From Seonamhaeicola sediminis (lineage in GTDB: Bacteria; Bacteroidota; Bacteroidia; Flavobacteriales; Flavobacteriaceae), in contig NZ_SMZJ02000004.1 of assembly GCF_004358095.2 (NCBI RefSeq), forward strand, positions 411,031 through 475,030: a stretch of DNA of 64,000 nucleotides, read 5' to 3'. Within the stretch, counting starts at the first letter, position 1. The number at the start of each line of letters is the position of its first letter. The position numbers and the translations under genes are program-made. Below the pieces are notes generated by a model, which made no database searches, had not been told where the DNA came from, and worked only from the letters and a program-made list of their open reading frames with translations. Of this stretch, positions 7,363 through 14,738 are shown one piece after another.

Positions 7363-9198
7363 ATGGCTGAAAACGAAAAACAAGCTCAGGTTGAAGCAAC
7401 CGAAGCAAAAACTGCCGAAGCACCAGTAGTATCTGAAGCTCAAGCAAACCCTGAAAAATTCTTAAAAGAGTTTAATTGGCACAATTATCAAGAAGGAATT
7501 GATGAAGTTGATGACAAACAACTTAAAGAATTTGAAAAATTAGTAGCAGAAAACTTTGTTGATACCTTAGATGATGAGGTGGTTGAAGGTACTGTAGTTC
7601 ATATTACAGACAGAGATGCCATTATTGATATCAATGCAAAATCAGAAGGTGTTATTTCTTTAAACGAGTTTCGTTACAACCCTAACTTATCAGTAGGTGA
7701 TAAAGTTGAGGTATTAATTGATGTACGTGAAGATGCAACAGGACAATTAGTATTATCTCATAGAAAAGCAAGAGTAATTAAAGCTTGGGATAGAGTAAAC
7801 GCTGCCCATGATACTGGTGAGATTGTAAATGGTTTTGTTAAATGCAGAACTAAAGGAGGTATGATTGTAGATGTTTTTGGAATTGAAGCATTCTTACCAG
7901 GTTCTCAAATTGATGTTAAGCCAATTAGAGATTACGATCAGTACGTAAATAAAACTATGGAATTCAAGGTTGTAAAAATTAACCACGAGTTCAAAAACGT
8001 AGTAGTGTCTCACAAGGCTTTAATTGAAGCTGATATCGAAGAGCAAAAGAAAGAAATAATTGGTCAATTAGAAAAAGGTCAAGTACTAGAAGGTATTGTT
8101 AAAAACGTAACTTCTTACGGTGTATTTATTGATCTTGGTGGTGTTGATGGATTAATTCATATTACAGACCTTTCTTGGTCTAGAATTAACCACCCGAATG
8201 AAATTGTTGAATTAGACCAAAAACTTAATGTGGTTATCCTTGATTTTGATGAAGATAAATCAAGAATCCAGTTAGGATTAAAACAATTAAGCAAACACCC
8301 ATGGGAAGCTCTTGCAGAAGAGGTTAAAGTAGGTGATAAAGTTAAAGGTAAAGTAGTAGTTATTGCAGATTACGGTGCGTTTATTGAGGTAGCTGATGGT
8401 GTTGAAGGGTTAATCCACGTTTCTGAAATGTCTTGGTCTACGCACTTACGTTCAGCTCAAGATTTTGTAGCTGTAGGTGATGAGGTTGAAGCAGTTATCC
8501 TAACACTTGATAGAGAAGATCGCAAGATGTCTTTAGGTATTAAGCAATTAACTCCAGACCCATGGACAGATATCACATCTAAATACCCACTAGGATCAAA
8601 ACACAATGGTATTGTACGTAACTTTACAAACTTTGGTGTATTTGTTGAATTAGAAGAAGGAATTGACGGATTAATTTACATCTCTGATTTATCTTGGACT
8701 AAGAAAATCAAGCACCCAAGCGAGTTTTGTACTGTAGGTGATAAATTGGATGTTGTTGTTTTAGAATTGGATGTAGAAGGGCGTAAATTAAGTTTAGGTC
8801 ACAAACAAACAACTGAGAATCCTTGGGATAAATACGAAACAGACTTCGCTTTAGATACCACTCATACAGCTAGCATTGAAGAGTTAGTAGATAAAGGCGC
8901 TACTGTTAAATTTAATGATGATATAACAGCGTTTGTTCCTGCACGTCATTTAGAAAAAGAAGACGGAAGCAAACTTAAAAAAGGAGAAGAGGCTACGTTT
9001 AAAATCATTGAGTTTAGTAAAGAGTTTAAACGTGTTGTAGCATCTCATACAGCTGTATTTAAAGCTGAAGAGGCTAAAATAGTGAAGCAAGCTGCTAGAA
9101 AGGCTGAAGCTGCTGCTGCAGAAGCAAAACCAACTTTAGGTGATGCTAATGATGCTTTACAAGCGCTTAAGGATAAAATGGATGGAAAGAAGAAATAA
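7363..9198 (+). CDS. rpsA: 30S ribosomal protein S1
   Basis: Ribosomal protein S1 of about 611 residues. S1 binds mRNA at the 30S platform and unfolds leaders, which matters in flavobacteria because they rarely use Shine-Dalgarno pairing. Several S1 (OB-fold) repeats can be read, each with G-x-V..I..YG.F(I/V)..-type cores, for example around VKNVTSYGVFIDLGGVDGL and VVIADYGAFIEVADGVEGL, and each ending in a K-like Q(L/T) segment. The N-terminus is acidic and the C-terminus is Ala/Lys rich. I chose the ATG at 7363 (MAENEKQ) because it resembles the usual start of flavobacterial S1. The ATG at 7336 would add nine residues and cannot be excluded. A strong terminator follows. Confidence 0.96.
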   Translation: MAENEKQAQVEATEAKTAEAPVVSEAQANPEKFLKEFNWHNYQEGIDEVDDKQLKEFEKLVAENFVDTLDDEVVEGTVVHITDRDAIIDINAKSEGVISLNEFRYNPNLSVGDKVEVLIDVREDATGQLVLSHRKARVIKAWDRVNAAHDTGEIVNGFVKCRTKGGMIVDVFGIEAFLPGSQIDVKPIRDYDQYVNKTMEFKVVKINHEFKNVVVSHKALIEADIEEQKKEIIGQLEKGQVLEGIVKNVTSYGVFIDLGGVDGLIHITDLSWSRINHPNEIVELDQKLNVVILDFDEDKSRIQLGLKQLSKHPWEALAEEVKVGDKVKGKVVVIADYGAFIEVADGVEGLIHVSEMSWSTHLRSAQDFVAVGDEVEAVILTLDREDRKMSLGIKQLTPDPWTDITSKYPLGSKHNGIVRNFTNFGVFVELEEGIDGLIYISDLSWTKKIKHPSEFCTVGDKLDVVVLELDVEGRKLSLGHKQTTENPWDKYETDFALDTTHTASIEELVDKGATVKFNDDITAFVPARHLEKEDGSKLKKGEEATFKIIEFSKEFKRVVASHTAVFKAEEAKIVKQAARKAEAAAAEAKPTLGDANDALQALKDKMDGKKK

Positions 9199-9220
9199 AA
9201 TTTCCAACAAATAAACATCA

Positions 9221-9249
9221 AAGCCTTCAATTTTTTGAAGGCTTTTTTT
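9221..9249 (+). terminator. Rho-independent terminator after rpsA
   Basis: Stem AAGCCTTCAA (9221-9230) / TTGAAGGCTT (9235-9244), four-base T loop, then a T run to 9249. Confidence 0.88.
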
Positions 9250-9261
9250 ATGATCATTTAA

Positions 9262-9411
9262 TTACAAGGAATCAATCCATTTCATCTTATAGAAAAACCT
9301 ATCTGTAATAATCCAGATAAAGTACACAATGCCAATAACAATTACAAATATAGCGAGCCAATAAAGAATCAAACTAATGAATTTAATAATATGTTTAATA
9401 GCTGATTTCAT
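9262..9411 (-). CDS. Small membrane protein, 49 residues (downstream member of a pair)
   Basis: A short open frame starting MKSAIKHIIKF and ending KMKWIDSL. Residues about 10-35 are one long hydrophobic stretch (ISLILYWLAIFVIVIGIVYF), so a single-pass membrane protein is expected, with Lys/Arg on both flanks. It overlaps the end of the upstream small frame by 17 bases, as translationally coupled genes often do. I do not recognise the family. Support is limited to the membrane-protein-like composition, the tight pairing and the otherwise empty 460-base gap between rpsA and pyrR, so it is a candidate gene. Confidence 0.5.
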   Translation of the reverse strand: MKSAIKHIIKFISLILYWLAIFVIVIGIVYFIWIITDRFFYKMKWIDSL

Positions 9412-9538
9412 GAAGCAACATTTTTTTCCAATCAAAATGATTCATGTCATCAGTTTTAAAACCTTTCTTGTATTTATTTATAAATATTGGTATGATAACA
9501 ATTAAAACAAGCATAATGATTATATCAGATTTCAACAT
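9395..9538 (-). CDS. Small membrane protein, 47 residues (upstream member of a pair)
   Basis: An open frame starting MLKSDIIIMLVLIVIIPIFI, i.e. an N-terminal membrane helix of about 18 residues, followed by a charged tail (NKYKKGFKTDDMNHFDW). It precedes and overlaps the 49-residue membrane protein gene by 17 bases. No Shine-Dalgarno sequence is seen, which is normal here. Function unknown. Conservation of both frames in related species would be needed to be sure it is a gene. Confidence 0.45.
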   Translation of the reverse strand: MLKSDIIIMLVLIVIIPIFINKYKKGFKTDDMNHFDWKKMLLHEISY

Positions 9539-9627
9539 AATAATTCAAATATAAGCAATCAAAAAGTTGTTGTTTACTGGGTATCGTCTAAATCCTATTT
9601 TATCTTTAAATTTGTAATTTATTATAT

Positions 9628-9635
9628 TACCTTTG
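9628..9635 (+). promoter_or_regulatory. Promoter -7 box for pyrR
   Basis: TACCTTTG fits TAnnTTTG, 26 bases upstream of the pyrR start. The resulting leader of about 20 bases is too short for a classical PyrR attenuator upstream of pyrR itself. Confidence 0.5.
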
Positions 9636-9660
9636 TACTCCAGACACGTTTGGATAATTT

Positions 9661-10200
9661 ATGAGTCAAAAAGTTTTACTTAACGCAAAAGAGGTAAACA
9701 TCATTCTACATCGATTGGCTTGTCAACTTATTGAAAAACACAACGATTTCTCAAATACTGTTTTAATTGGGCTACAACCCAGAGGTATTTATTTGGCTGA
9801 TAGATTAACTAAAATTTTGAAATCTGATTATAAGGTTAAAGATATAAAATCTGGTCAGTTAGACATCACGTTTTACAGAGACGATTTTAGGAGAGGTGAT
9901 AAAACCCTGAAAGCGAATTCTACAGAATTAAATTTTTTAGTAGAGGATAAAAATATCGTGTTTATTGATGATGTTTTATATACTGGCCGAAGTATTAGGG
10001 CAGCATTAACAGCTATTCAATCTTTTGGAAGGCCTAATGAGATTGAACTTTTAACCCTGATTGACAGGCGTTTCAGTAGGCATTTACCCATTCAACCAGA
10101 TTATAGAGGAAGACAAGTAGATGCCATAAATAATGAAAAAGTTATAGTACATTGGCAAGAAAACGAAGGAGAAGATGCCGTGTACTTAATAGAAAAATAA
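9661..10200 (+). CDS. pyrR: PyrR: pyrimidine operon regulator / uracil phosphoribosyltransferase
   Basis: A 179-residue type I phosphoribosyltransferase of the PyrR family. The PRPP-binding motif is VFIDDVLYTGRSIRAA (around residues 100-115), and the segments LIGLQPRGIYLADRL and DITFYRDD are typical of PyrR rather than of hypoxanthine or xanthine transferases. PyrR makes UMP from uracil and PRPP and, in many bacteria, binds pyr mRNA. It lies 73 bases before pyrB, in the standard order, so an operon is likely. Whether it regulates RNA here is uncertain because no clear anti-antiterminator was found. Confidence 0.95.
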   Translation: MSQKVLLNAKEVNIILHRLACQLIEKHNDFSNTVLIGLQPRGIYLADRLTKILKSDYKVKDIKSGQLDITFYRDDFRRGDKTLKANSTELNFLVEDKNIVFIDDVLYTGRSIRAALTAIQSFGRPNEIELLTLIDRRFSRHLPIQPDYRGRQVDAINNEKVIVHWQENEGEDAVYLIEK

Positions 10201-10236
10201 TATTATGTAACTAAAGTTAAAGTATAAGAGGGTATA

Positions 10237-10260
10237 AACTTCTAACTTTTAACTTCTAAC
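10237..10260. repeat. Short direct repeat between pyrR and pyrB
   Basis: AACTTCTAAC occurs at 10237-10246 and again at 10251-10260, separated by TTTT, immediately before pyrB. Probably simple-sequence slippage, but it could affect RNA folding between the two genes. Confidence 0.5.
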
Positions 10261-10273
10261 GTTTAAATGGATA

Positions 10274-11203
10274 ATGAGCGAATTAAGTGTTAATCACTTA
10301 TTAGGAATAAAATATCTTAACAAGAAAGATATTCAACTTATTTTTGAAACGGCAGATCATTTTAAAGAAGTGATTAACAGGCCCATTAAAAAAGTACCTT
10401 CGCTAAGAGATATTACCATTGCCAACCTTTTCTTTGAAAATTCTACCAGAACGAAATTATCTTTTGAACTAGCAGAAAAGCGTTTATCTGCAGATGTTAT
10501 CAATTTTTCATCGGGGCAATCGTCTGTAAAAAAAGGCGAAACTTTAATAGACACCGTTAATAATATATTATCTATGAAAGTAGATATGGTGGTCATGCGT
10601 CATCCTAATCCTGGAGCTGGAATCTTTTTGTCAAATCATGTAAATGCTAGTATAGTAAATGCTGGTGATGGTGCCCATGAACATCCTACACAGGCGCTGT
10701 TAGATTCCTATTCAATAAGAGAAAAACTAGGGGAGGTTAAAGGAAAAAAAGTAGTTATTGTTGGTGATGTTTTACATAGTAGAGTAGCACTATCTAATAT
10801 ATTTGCCTTACAACTTCAGGGAGCAGAAGTCATGGTTTGTGGACCAAAAACCTTGTTGCCTAAGTATATAGATAAGCTTGGAGTAAAAGTTGAAACAAAC
10901 CTCCGTAAAGCATTAAATTGGTGCGATGTAGCAAATATGCTAAGAGTTCAGAATGAGCGAATGGATATTAGCTATTTTCCATCAACAAGAGAATACACAC
11001 AACAGTTTGGAGTTAACAAAGATTTGTTGGATTCTTTAGATAAAGAAATCATCATCATGCATCCAGGACCAATAAACAGAGGTGTTGAAATCACCAGTGA
11101 TGTTGCTGATTCTAGTCAAGCAATTATTTTAGATCAAGTAGAGAATGGCGTGGCTATACGAATGGCAGTGATTTATTTATTAGCTTCAAAAATAAAGCAG
11201 TAA
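10274..11203 (+). CDS. pyrB: Aspartate carbamoyltransferase catalytic subunit
   Basis: A 309-residue PyrB, joining carbamoyl phosphate and aspartate in the second step of pyrimidine synthesis. The carbamoyl-phosphate loop FFENSTRTKLSFE, the central HEHPTQALLDSY, and the aspartate-binding MHPGPINRGVEI are all present. The loop reads STRTK where many enzymes have STRTR; Lys is a conservative change. No regulatory subunit gene (pyrI) lies nearby, so the enzyme is probably an unregulated trimer. It follows pyrR and is 3 bases from the next gene, so those are co-transcribed. Start ATG at 10274 gives the normal length. Confidence 0.96.
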   Translation: MSELSVNHLLGIKYLNKKDIQLIFETADHFKEVINRPIKKVPSLRDITIANLFFENSTRTKLSFELAEKRLSADVINFSSGQSSVKKGETLIDTVNNILSMKVDMVVMRHPNPGAGIFLSNHVNASIVNAGDGAHEHPTQALLDSYSIREKLGEVKGKKVVIVGDVLHSRVALSNIFALQLQGAEVMVCGPKTLLPKYIDKLGVKVETNLRKALNWCDVANMLRVQNERMDISYFPSTREYTQQFGVNKDLLDSLDKEIIIMHPGPINRGVEITSDVADSSQAIILDQVENGVAIRMAVIYLLASKIKQ

Positions 11204-11206
11204 TCT

Positions 11207-11539
11207 ATGATTTTTGATCAAGACGGAAGTATAACTATCATAACCCAAGAAAAAGCAACTACCATTGAGCTTGTAAAAAAGCTTGAGACCTTATATCCTA
11301 AATATAAAAACAATAATATCATTATTAGCTTAACTACTCTTGGTAAAATCAGCACAGAGGAGATTATTGAGTTTTTACAACTTTCAAACACTCACAGGGC
11401 GTCTAAGCATTCTTTTATAATAGTTACTAATAAAGTAGATTTGGACGAGGTTCCTGATGAAATTATAGTAGTCCCTACATTGCAGGAAGCTTATGATATT
11501 ATTGAAATGGAAGAAATGGAGCGAGACCTCGGATTTTAA
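11207..11539 (+). CDS. Conserved protein of unknown function between pyrB and rnz
   Basis: A 110-residue soluble acidic protein with no signal peptide or membrane segment. Alternating beta strands and helices (SITIITQ, NNIIISLTTL, HSFIIVTNK, DEIIVVPTLQEAYDIIE) suggest a small alpha/beta fold, possibly STAS-like; this is inferred from pattern only. It starts 3 bases after pyrB, so it is translated from the pyr transcript, and it precedes rnz. Such proteins next to rnz are sometimes mislabelled ribonuclease Z, but no metal-binding HxHxDH motif exists here. Possibly a helper of either enzyme; I do not recognise a function. Confidence 0.8.
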   Translation: MIFDQDGSITIITQEKATTIELVKKLETLYPKYKNNNIIISLTTLGKISTEEIIEFLQLSNTHRASKHSFIIVTNKVDLDEVPDEIIVVPTLQEAYDIIEMEEMERDLGF

Positions 11540-11546
11540 TTAGTTT

Positions 11547-11596
11547 GTTGTTTAGTTGTATTTAATTAAGTCAATACAGCTATACAACTTAACAAC
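11547..11596. repeat. 15-bp inverted repeat (one mismatch) before rnz
   Basis: GTTGTTTAGTTGTAT (11547-11561) pairs with ATACAACTTAACAAC (11582-11596) at 14 of 15 positions across a 20-base loop, starting 8 bases after the previous stop codon and ending 12 bases before the rnz ATG. It could be a weak terminator, a leader hairpin or an operator. Confidence 0.6.
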
Positions 11597-11608
11597 GCAT
11601 ATCTTTAC

Positions 11609-12514
11609 ATGAAACTGACCATTTTAGGCTGTTATAGTGCCACTCCAAGAATTTTAACCAACCCAACTTCACAAGTTTTAGAAACCAAGGGGCATATGTT
11701 TTTAATTGATTGTGGAGAGGGAACGCAAGTTCAATTGAGAAAGCATAAAGTTAAGTTTAGCCGTATTAAGCATGTATTTATTTCACATTTACATGGCGAT
11801 CATTTTTTTGGATTGGTTGGTTTAATTTCAACATTTAGATTGCTTACTAGAGAAGCAGATTTACATATTTATGGCCCAAAGGGTATTAAAGAAATAATCA
11901 CACTTCAAATGAAACTAGCAGATTCTTGGACCAATTATAAGCTTATTTTTCATGAGCTAACTTCCAAAGAATCTGAATTAATTTTTGAAGATGAAAAAGT
12001 TGAAGTACATACCATTCCTTTAAACCATAGAATTTATACAAACGGCTTCTTATTTAAGGAAAAAGCAGGTAAACGAAAATTAAATATTGCCGCCGTTGAA
12101 AACGCTAATATTAATGTAGCGTATTACCGTAAACTTACTCAAGGTTTTGATGTAGTTAATGAAGATGGTGTTACAATTAAAAACGAAACAGTAACAAGAT
12201 CTGGTAACAAACCAAAAAGTTATGCGTTTTGTAGTGATACCATGTACAAAGAAGATATTGTTCCCATTATTGAGAATACCGATGTCTTATACCACGAATC
12301 TACTTTTTTAGAAACCCAAGCACATATAGCATTAAGAACAAAACATTCAACAGCTAAAGAAGCTGCTAAAATTGCTAAAAAAGCTAATGTAGGTAAATTG
12401 TTATTGGGGCATTATTCTACACGCTACAAAGGATTAGATGCTTTTAAAGCAGAAGCAAAAGAGGTGTTTGAAGCTGTAGAACTTTCTGAAGATGGAAAAG
12501 TTTTTGAGTTTTAA
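11609..12514 (+). CDS. rnz: Ribonuclease Z
   Basis: A 301-residue metallo-beta-lactamase-fold nuclease that removes the 3' trailer of tRNA precursors. The metal site HLHGDHFFG (about residues 62-70) is intact, and the later metal ligands are seen in FCSDTMY (Asp), LYHES and LLGHYSTRY (His). The exosite arm corresponds to the stretch around residues 150-190. Length matches bacterial RNase Z of the long-loop type. It follows the 110-residue unknown gene with a 69-base gap that holds a long inverted repeat. Function is secure. Confidence 0.96.
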   Translation: MKLTILGCYSATPRILTNPTSQVLETKGHMFLIDCGEGTQVQLRKHKVKFSRIKHVFISHLHGDHFFGLVGLISTFRLLTREADLHIYGPKGIKEIITLQMKLADSWTNYKLIFHELTSKESELIFEDEKVEVHTIPLNHRIYTNGFLFKEKAGKRKLNIAAVENANINVAYYRKLTQGFDVVNEDGVTIKNETVTRSGNKPKSYAFCSDTMYKEDIVPIIENTDVLYHESTFLETQAHIALRTKHSTAKEAAKIAKKANVGKLLLGHYSTRYKGLDAFKAEAKEVFEAVELSEDGKVFEF

Positions 12515-12535
12515 AATGATTTAATACTTATTCAA

Positions 12536-12543
12536 TACATTTG
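12536..12543 (+). promoter_or_regulatory. Possible pdxH promoter box next to the start codon
   Basis: TACATTTG matches TAnnTTTG and ends only 3 bases before the ATG at 12547, so a transcript from it would be leaderless. May be chance in AT-rich DNA. Confidence 0.25.
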
Positions 12544-12546
12544 AAT

Positions 12547-13194
12547 ATGGAAAATGACTTAAGCAATTACAGAAAGTCTTATGAAAAAGGGGAACTACTT
12601 TTAAGCAACGTTCCAGAAAACCCAATGGAGTTATTCCAGAAATGGTTTTTTGAGGTAGACAGGTTTTTTTCTATAGATGAAACCAACGCCATGACCATTT
12701 CTACTATTGGTTTAGACGGTTACCCAAAGAATAGGGTAGTGTTGTTAAAAAAATACACCTACGAGGGATTTATTTTCTATACCAATTATTTAAGTGAAAA
12801 AGGAAAGGCTATTGAACAAAACCCTAATGTATGTCTATCATTTTTCTGGCACGGGGCCGAACGACAAATCATTATAAAAGGAAAAGCAGAAAAAATAGCC
12901 GAAAATTTGAGTGATGGTTATTTTGAATCTCGACCACGCGGTAGTCAGTTAGGGGCATTAGCATCTAATCAAAGTGAGGAGATTAAAGATCGCCAATGTT
13001 TAGAGCAAAAATTATCTGATTTAGAAAAGGAATTTCAAGGAAAAGAAATCCCAAGACCCAAAAACTGGGGTGGATATATTGTAAAGCCTATTGAAATTGA
13101 ATTTTGGCAGGGGAGACCTAACCGTTTACATGATAGAATTAGATATAAACTTCAGCCAGATTACAATTGGTTAATTAATCGACTATCTCCTTAA
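12547..13194 (+). CDS. pdxH: Pyridoxamine 5'-phosphate oxidase
   Basis: A 215-residue FMN-dependent oxidase that converts pyridoxine- or pyridoxamine-5'-phosphate to pyridoxal phosphate. Typical segments are the N-terminal NYRKSYEKGEL, the FMN-binding RVVLLKKYTYEGFIFYTNY and the C-terminal EFWQGRPNRLHDRIRY. The ATG at 12547 is preferred; an in-frame TTG six bases upstream is less likely. It follows rnz by about 30 bases and could share its transcript. No pathway partner is present nearby. Confidence 0.96.
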   Translation: MENDLSNYRKSYEKGELLLSNVPENPMELFQKWFFEVDRFFSIDETNAMTISTIGLDGYPKNRVVLLKKYTYEGFIFYTNYLSEKGKAIEQNPNVCLSFFWHGAERQIIIKGKAEKIAENLSDGYFESRPRGSQLGALASNQSEEIKDRQCLEQKLSDLEKEFQGKEIPRPKNWGGYIVKPIEIEFWQGRPNRLHDRIRYKLQPDYNWLINRLSP

Positions 13195-13231
13195 AAAATA
13201 CGATTAAATACATACATCCGAATTTTTAATG

Positions 13232-13290
13232 TCATTTTATCGATTAAAAATGTTTTTTATCGATTTTAAAAATGCATTTCATCGATTTTT
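13232..13290. promoter_or_regulatory. Phased array of three ATCGAT elements upstream of the CAP lipoprotein gene
   Basis: ATCGAT occurs at 13239, 13259 and 13281, i.e. 20 and 22 bases apart (about two helix turns each), each inside a near-palindrome like CATTTTATCGATTAAAAATG. The same type of array lies upstream of four loci at 24.4-31.4 kb. Confidence 0.55.
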
Positions 13291-13359
13291 AGTACAAATA
13301 AAATTGTAGGCTGAATTAGGTTAATAACTTTATGGGACCAAATCTAAATTTACCTACTT

Positions 13360-13854
13360 ATGAAGTTATTAACAAAGTTGCCAATATTGGCATTGTTAGC
13401 TGTGTTGAGTTTTTCCTGCTCTACAGACAGCATCGATGAAAAGGTTGATAGTATTGAATTAAGCCTTAAAACTCCCCAAACAAAATCTATTGAAATTGAA
13501 ATCTTAGAACAAATTAACAATCATAGGTTGTCAGTAGGACTTAGCCCATTGTCTAATATGAGCATTGTTAAATCAGTAGCTTTTAGTCACACAGATTATA
13601 TGGTTGATAAAGATCAAATTTCTCACGATAATTTCTTTACACGAAGTAGTTATTTAAAAGAAAATGTTGGCGCTAAAAGTGTTTCTGAAAACGTGGCTTA
13701 TGGCTATACTTCTGCCGAAACTGTTGTTAGGGCTTGGTTAAGAAGTGAAGGACATAGAGAAACAATTGAAGGAGACTTTACCAATTTTGATGTCTCAGCA
13801 GAAAAAAATGCTGATGGTAAATGGTATTACACTAATATATTTATAAAAAAATAA
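13360..13854 (+). CDS. CAP (SCP/PR-1-like) domain lipoprotein
   Basis: A 164-residue exported lipoprotein. The signal peptide ends in the lipobox LSFSC with the acylated Cys20, and the following Ser-Thr-Asp suggests outer-membrane sorting. Residues about 45-163 form a CAP domain: AFSHTDYMVDKDQISHDNF, then SENVAYGY, HRETIEGDFTNFDV and YYTNIFIKK, which match the conserved His/Glu clusters of the family. Bacterial CAP proteins are extracellular; their activity is generally unknown. The gene has the phased ATCGAT array 79 bases upstream of its start, so it may be co-regulated with the adhesion genes. A terminator lies 150 bases downstream. Confidence 0.88.
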   Translation: MKLLTKLPILALLAVLSFSCSTDSIDEKVDSIELSLKTPQTKSIEIEILEQINNHRLSVGLSPLSNMSIVKSVAFSHTDYMVDKDQISHDNFFTRSSYLKENVGAKSVSENVAYGYTSAETVVRAWLRSEGHRETIEGDFTNFDVSAEKNADGKWYYTNIFIKK

Positions 13855-14003
13855 CGTTACTTCCTTTACAAGTAATGTAAACTCATAACCTTATTTGATT
13901 TACTGATTATTAGCAACTTTGCATAATAGAGGTATTGTGCAATTAAAAAATTAAATAGGTTATTTATTGATAACTTTATGTTATTGAATTTAGCTTTAGG
14001 TAT

Positions 14004-14033
14004 AAAACCTTCCCTATACTGGGAAGGTTTTTT
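14004..14033 (+). terminator. Rho-independent terminator downstream of the CAP gene
   Basis: Stem AAAACCTTCCC (14004-14014) / GGGAAGGTTTT (14021-14031) with a 6-base loop and T run. The 150-base stretch between the CAP stop and this hairpin contains no supportable gene. On the other strand the hairpin lies just past the end of the GldM-like gene and could end it too. Confidence 0.85.
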
Positions 14034-14047
14034 GTTTTCATATTTCA

Positions 14048-14473
14048 TTACTGTTGAATCAATAAGTTACATATGAAATCTTTTTCAATGTCAATGATGG
14101 AATTTTCTCTGTATCTCATATGAGTTAAAACTCCTATTAATGGAAAATCTTTATACATATAATTTAAATATTTAACCTTTCCATTTCTGATTAAAATATC
14201 TTCAGAACTTAAAATCCCATTAATTCTATACTTTAAATTTTCATCCTTAATTAGTTTTAGAATTTCATTTCTATAATTATTCATTTTAGCAACAAACTCT
14301 TTCCCTTTTTCAGAGTAATTATCTTTAATAAAGAACATATTATTAACATATTCTACTTTTGTAAGTTCACCTTCATAATCACTTGGATCAACTATTCTTG
14401 AATTATTTAAAAGATGGTAATACGTTCTACTTAGATAATTTAAATATTCAGTAGTAAGGCTATCATAATCCAT
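14048..14473 (-). CDS. GldM-like N-terminal domain protein, unanchored (possible fragment)
   Basis: A 141-residue protein that I align by eye to the first periplasmic domain of the T9SS motor protein GldM: EGELTKVEYVNNMFFIKD corresponds to GldM's doublet of acidic/hydrophobic residues before its GDGYTAKGNE segment, YSEKGKEFVAKMNNYRNEI to the helix with K-x-x-KYK, and KYLNYMYKDFPLIGVLTHM to KYLSYHFKGFPAIA. GldM's transmembrane anchor and three further domains are missing, and no signal peptide is present, so this is an orphan domain or remnant. The frame is open for 30 more codons upstream without an ATG. It lies just beyond the terminator of the adhesin operon. Function uncertain. Confidence 0.5.
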   Translation of the reverse strand: MDYDSLTTEYLNYLSRTYYHLLNNSRIVDPSDYEGELTKVEYVNNMFFIKDNYSEKGKEFVAKMNNYRNEILKLIKDENLKYRINGILSSEDILIRNGKVKYLNYMYKDFPLIGVLTHMRYRENSIIDIEKDFICNLLIQQ

Positions 14474-14674
14474 TATAGATTTATTCTGAGCAATTGTATG
14501 GTTTGCAAGATATTTTTTTATCTGTTTTTTAAGTATTTGGTTAGTTTGGGTCAGTTATTCGTTTAGTAAACCAAACATAGAATAATGTTCATTATTTTTT
14601 TGGAAAGAAAAAAATTATGATAAGCAAGAGAATAGAAAGTTTTTTTATGGGTGATAAATATAATTACAACAAAG

Positions 14675-14713
14675 AAAAAACCATCAAAAGAAAATATCTA
14701 ATGATGGTTTTTT
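14675..14713 (-). terminator. Terminator of the adhesin-sprF-ompA operon
   Basis: Stem AAAAAACCATCA (14675-14686) / TGATGGTTTTTT (14702-14713), 26 bases past the stop of the OmpA-family gene, with T run on the minus strand. Confidence 0.75.
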
Positions 14714-14738
14714 ATAGATTGAATGTAGCTTTATTATG

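Noticed and set aside
9581-9610. TATCGTCTAAA and TATCTTTAAA, 19 bases apart, upstream of pyrR, as another phased array
   Set aside because: Only two weak copies lacking the CGAT core; not enough to join the set.
11600-11607. TATCTTTA as an rnz promoter
   Set aside because: It ends one base before the ATG and has a mismatch at the last position, so it is probably chance.
13866-14048. A 60-codon leftward frame
   Set aside because: It runs through a strong terminator hairpin and has no recognisable features.
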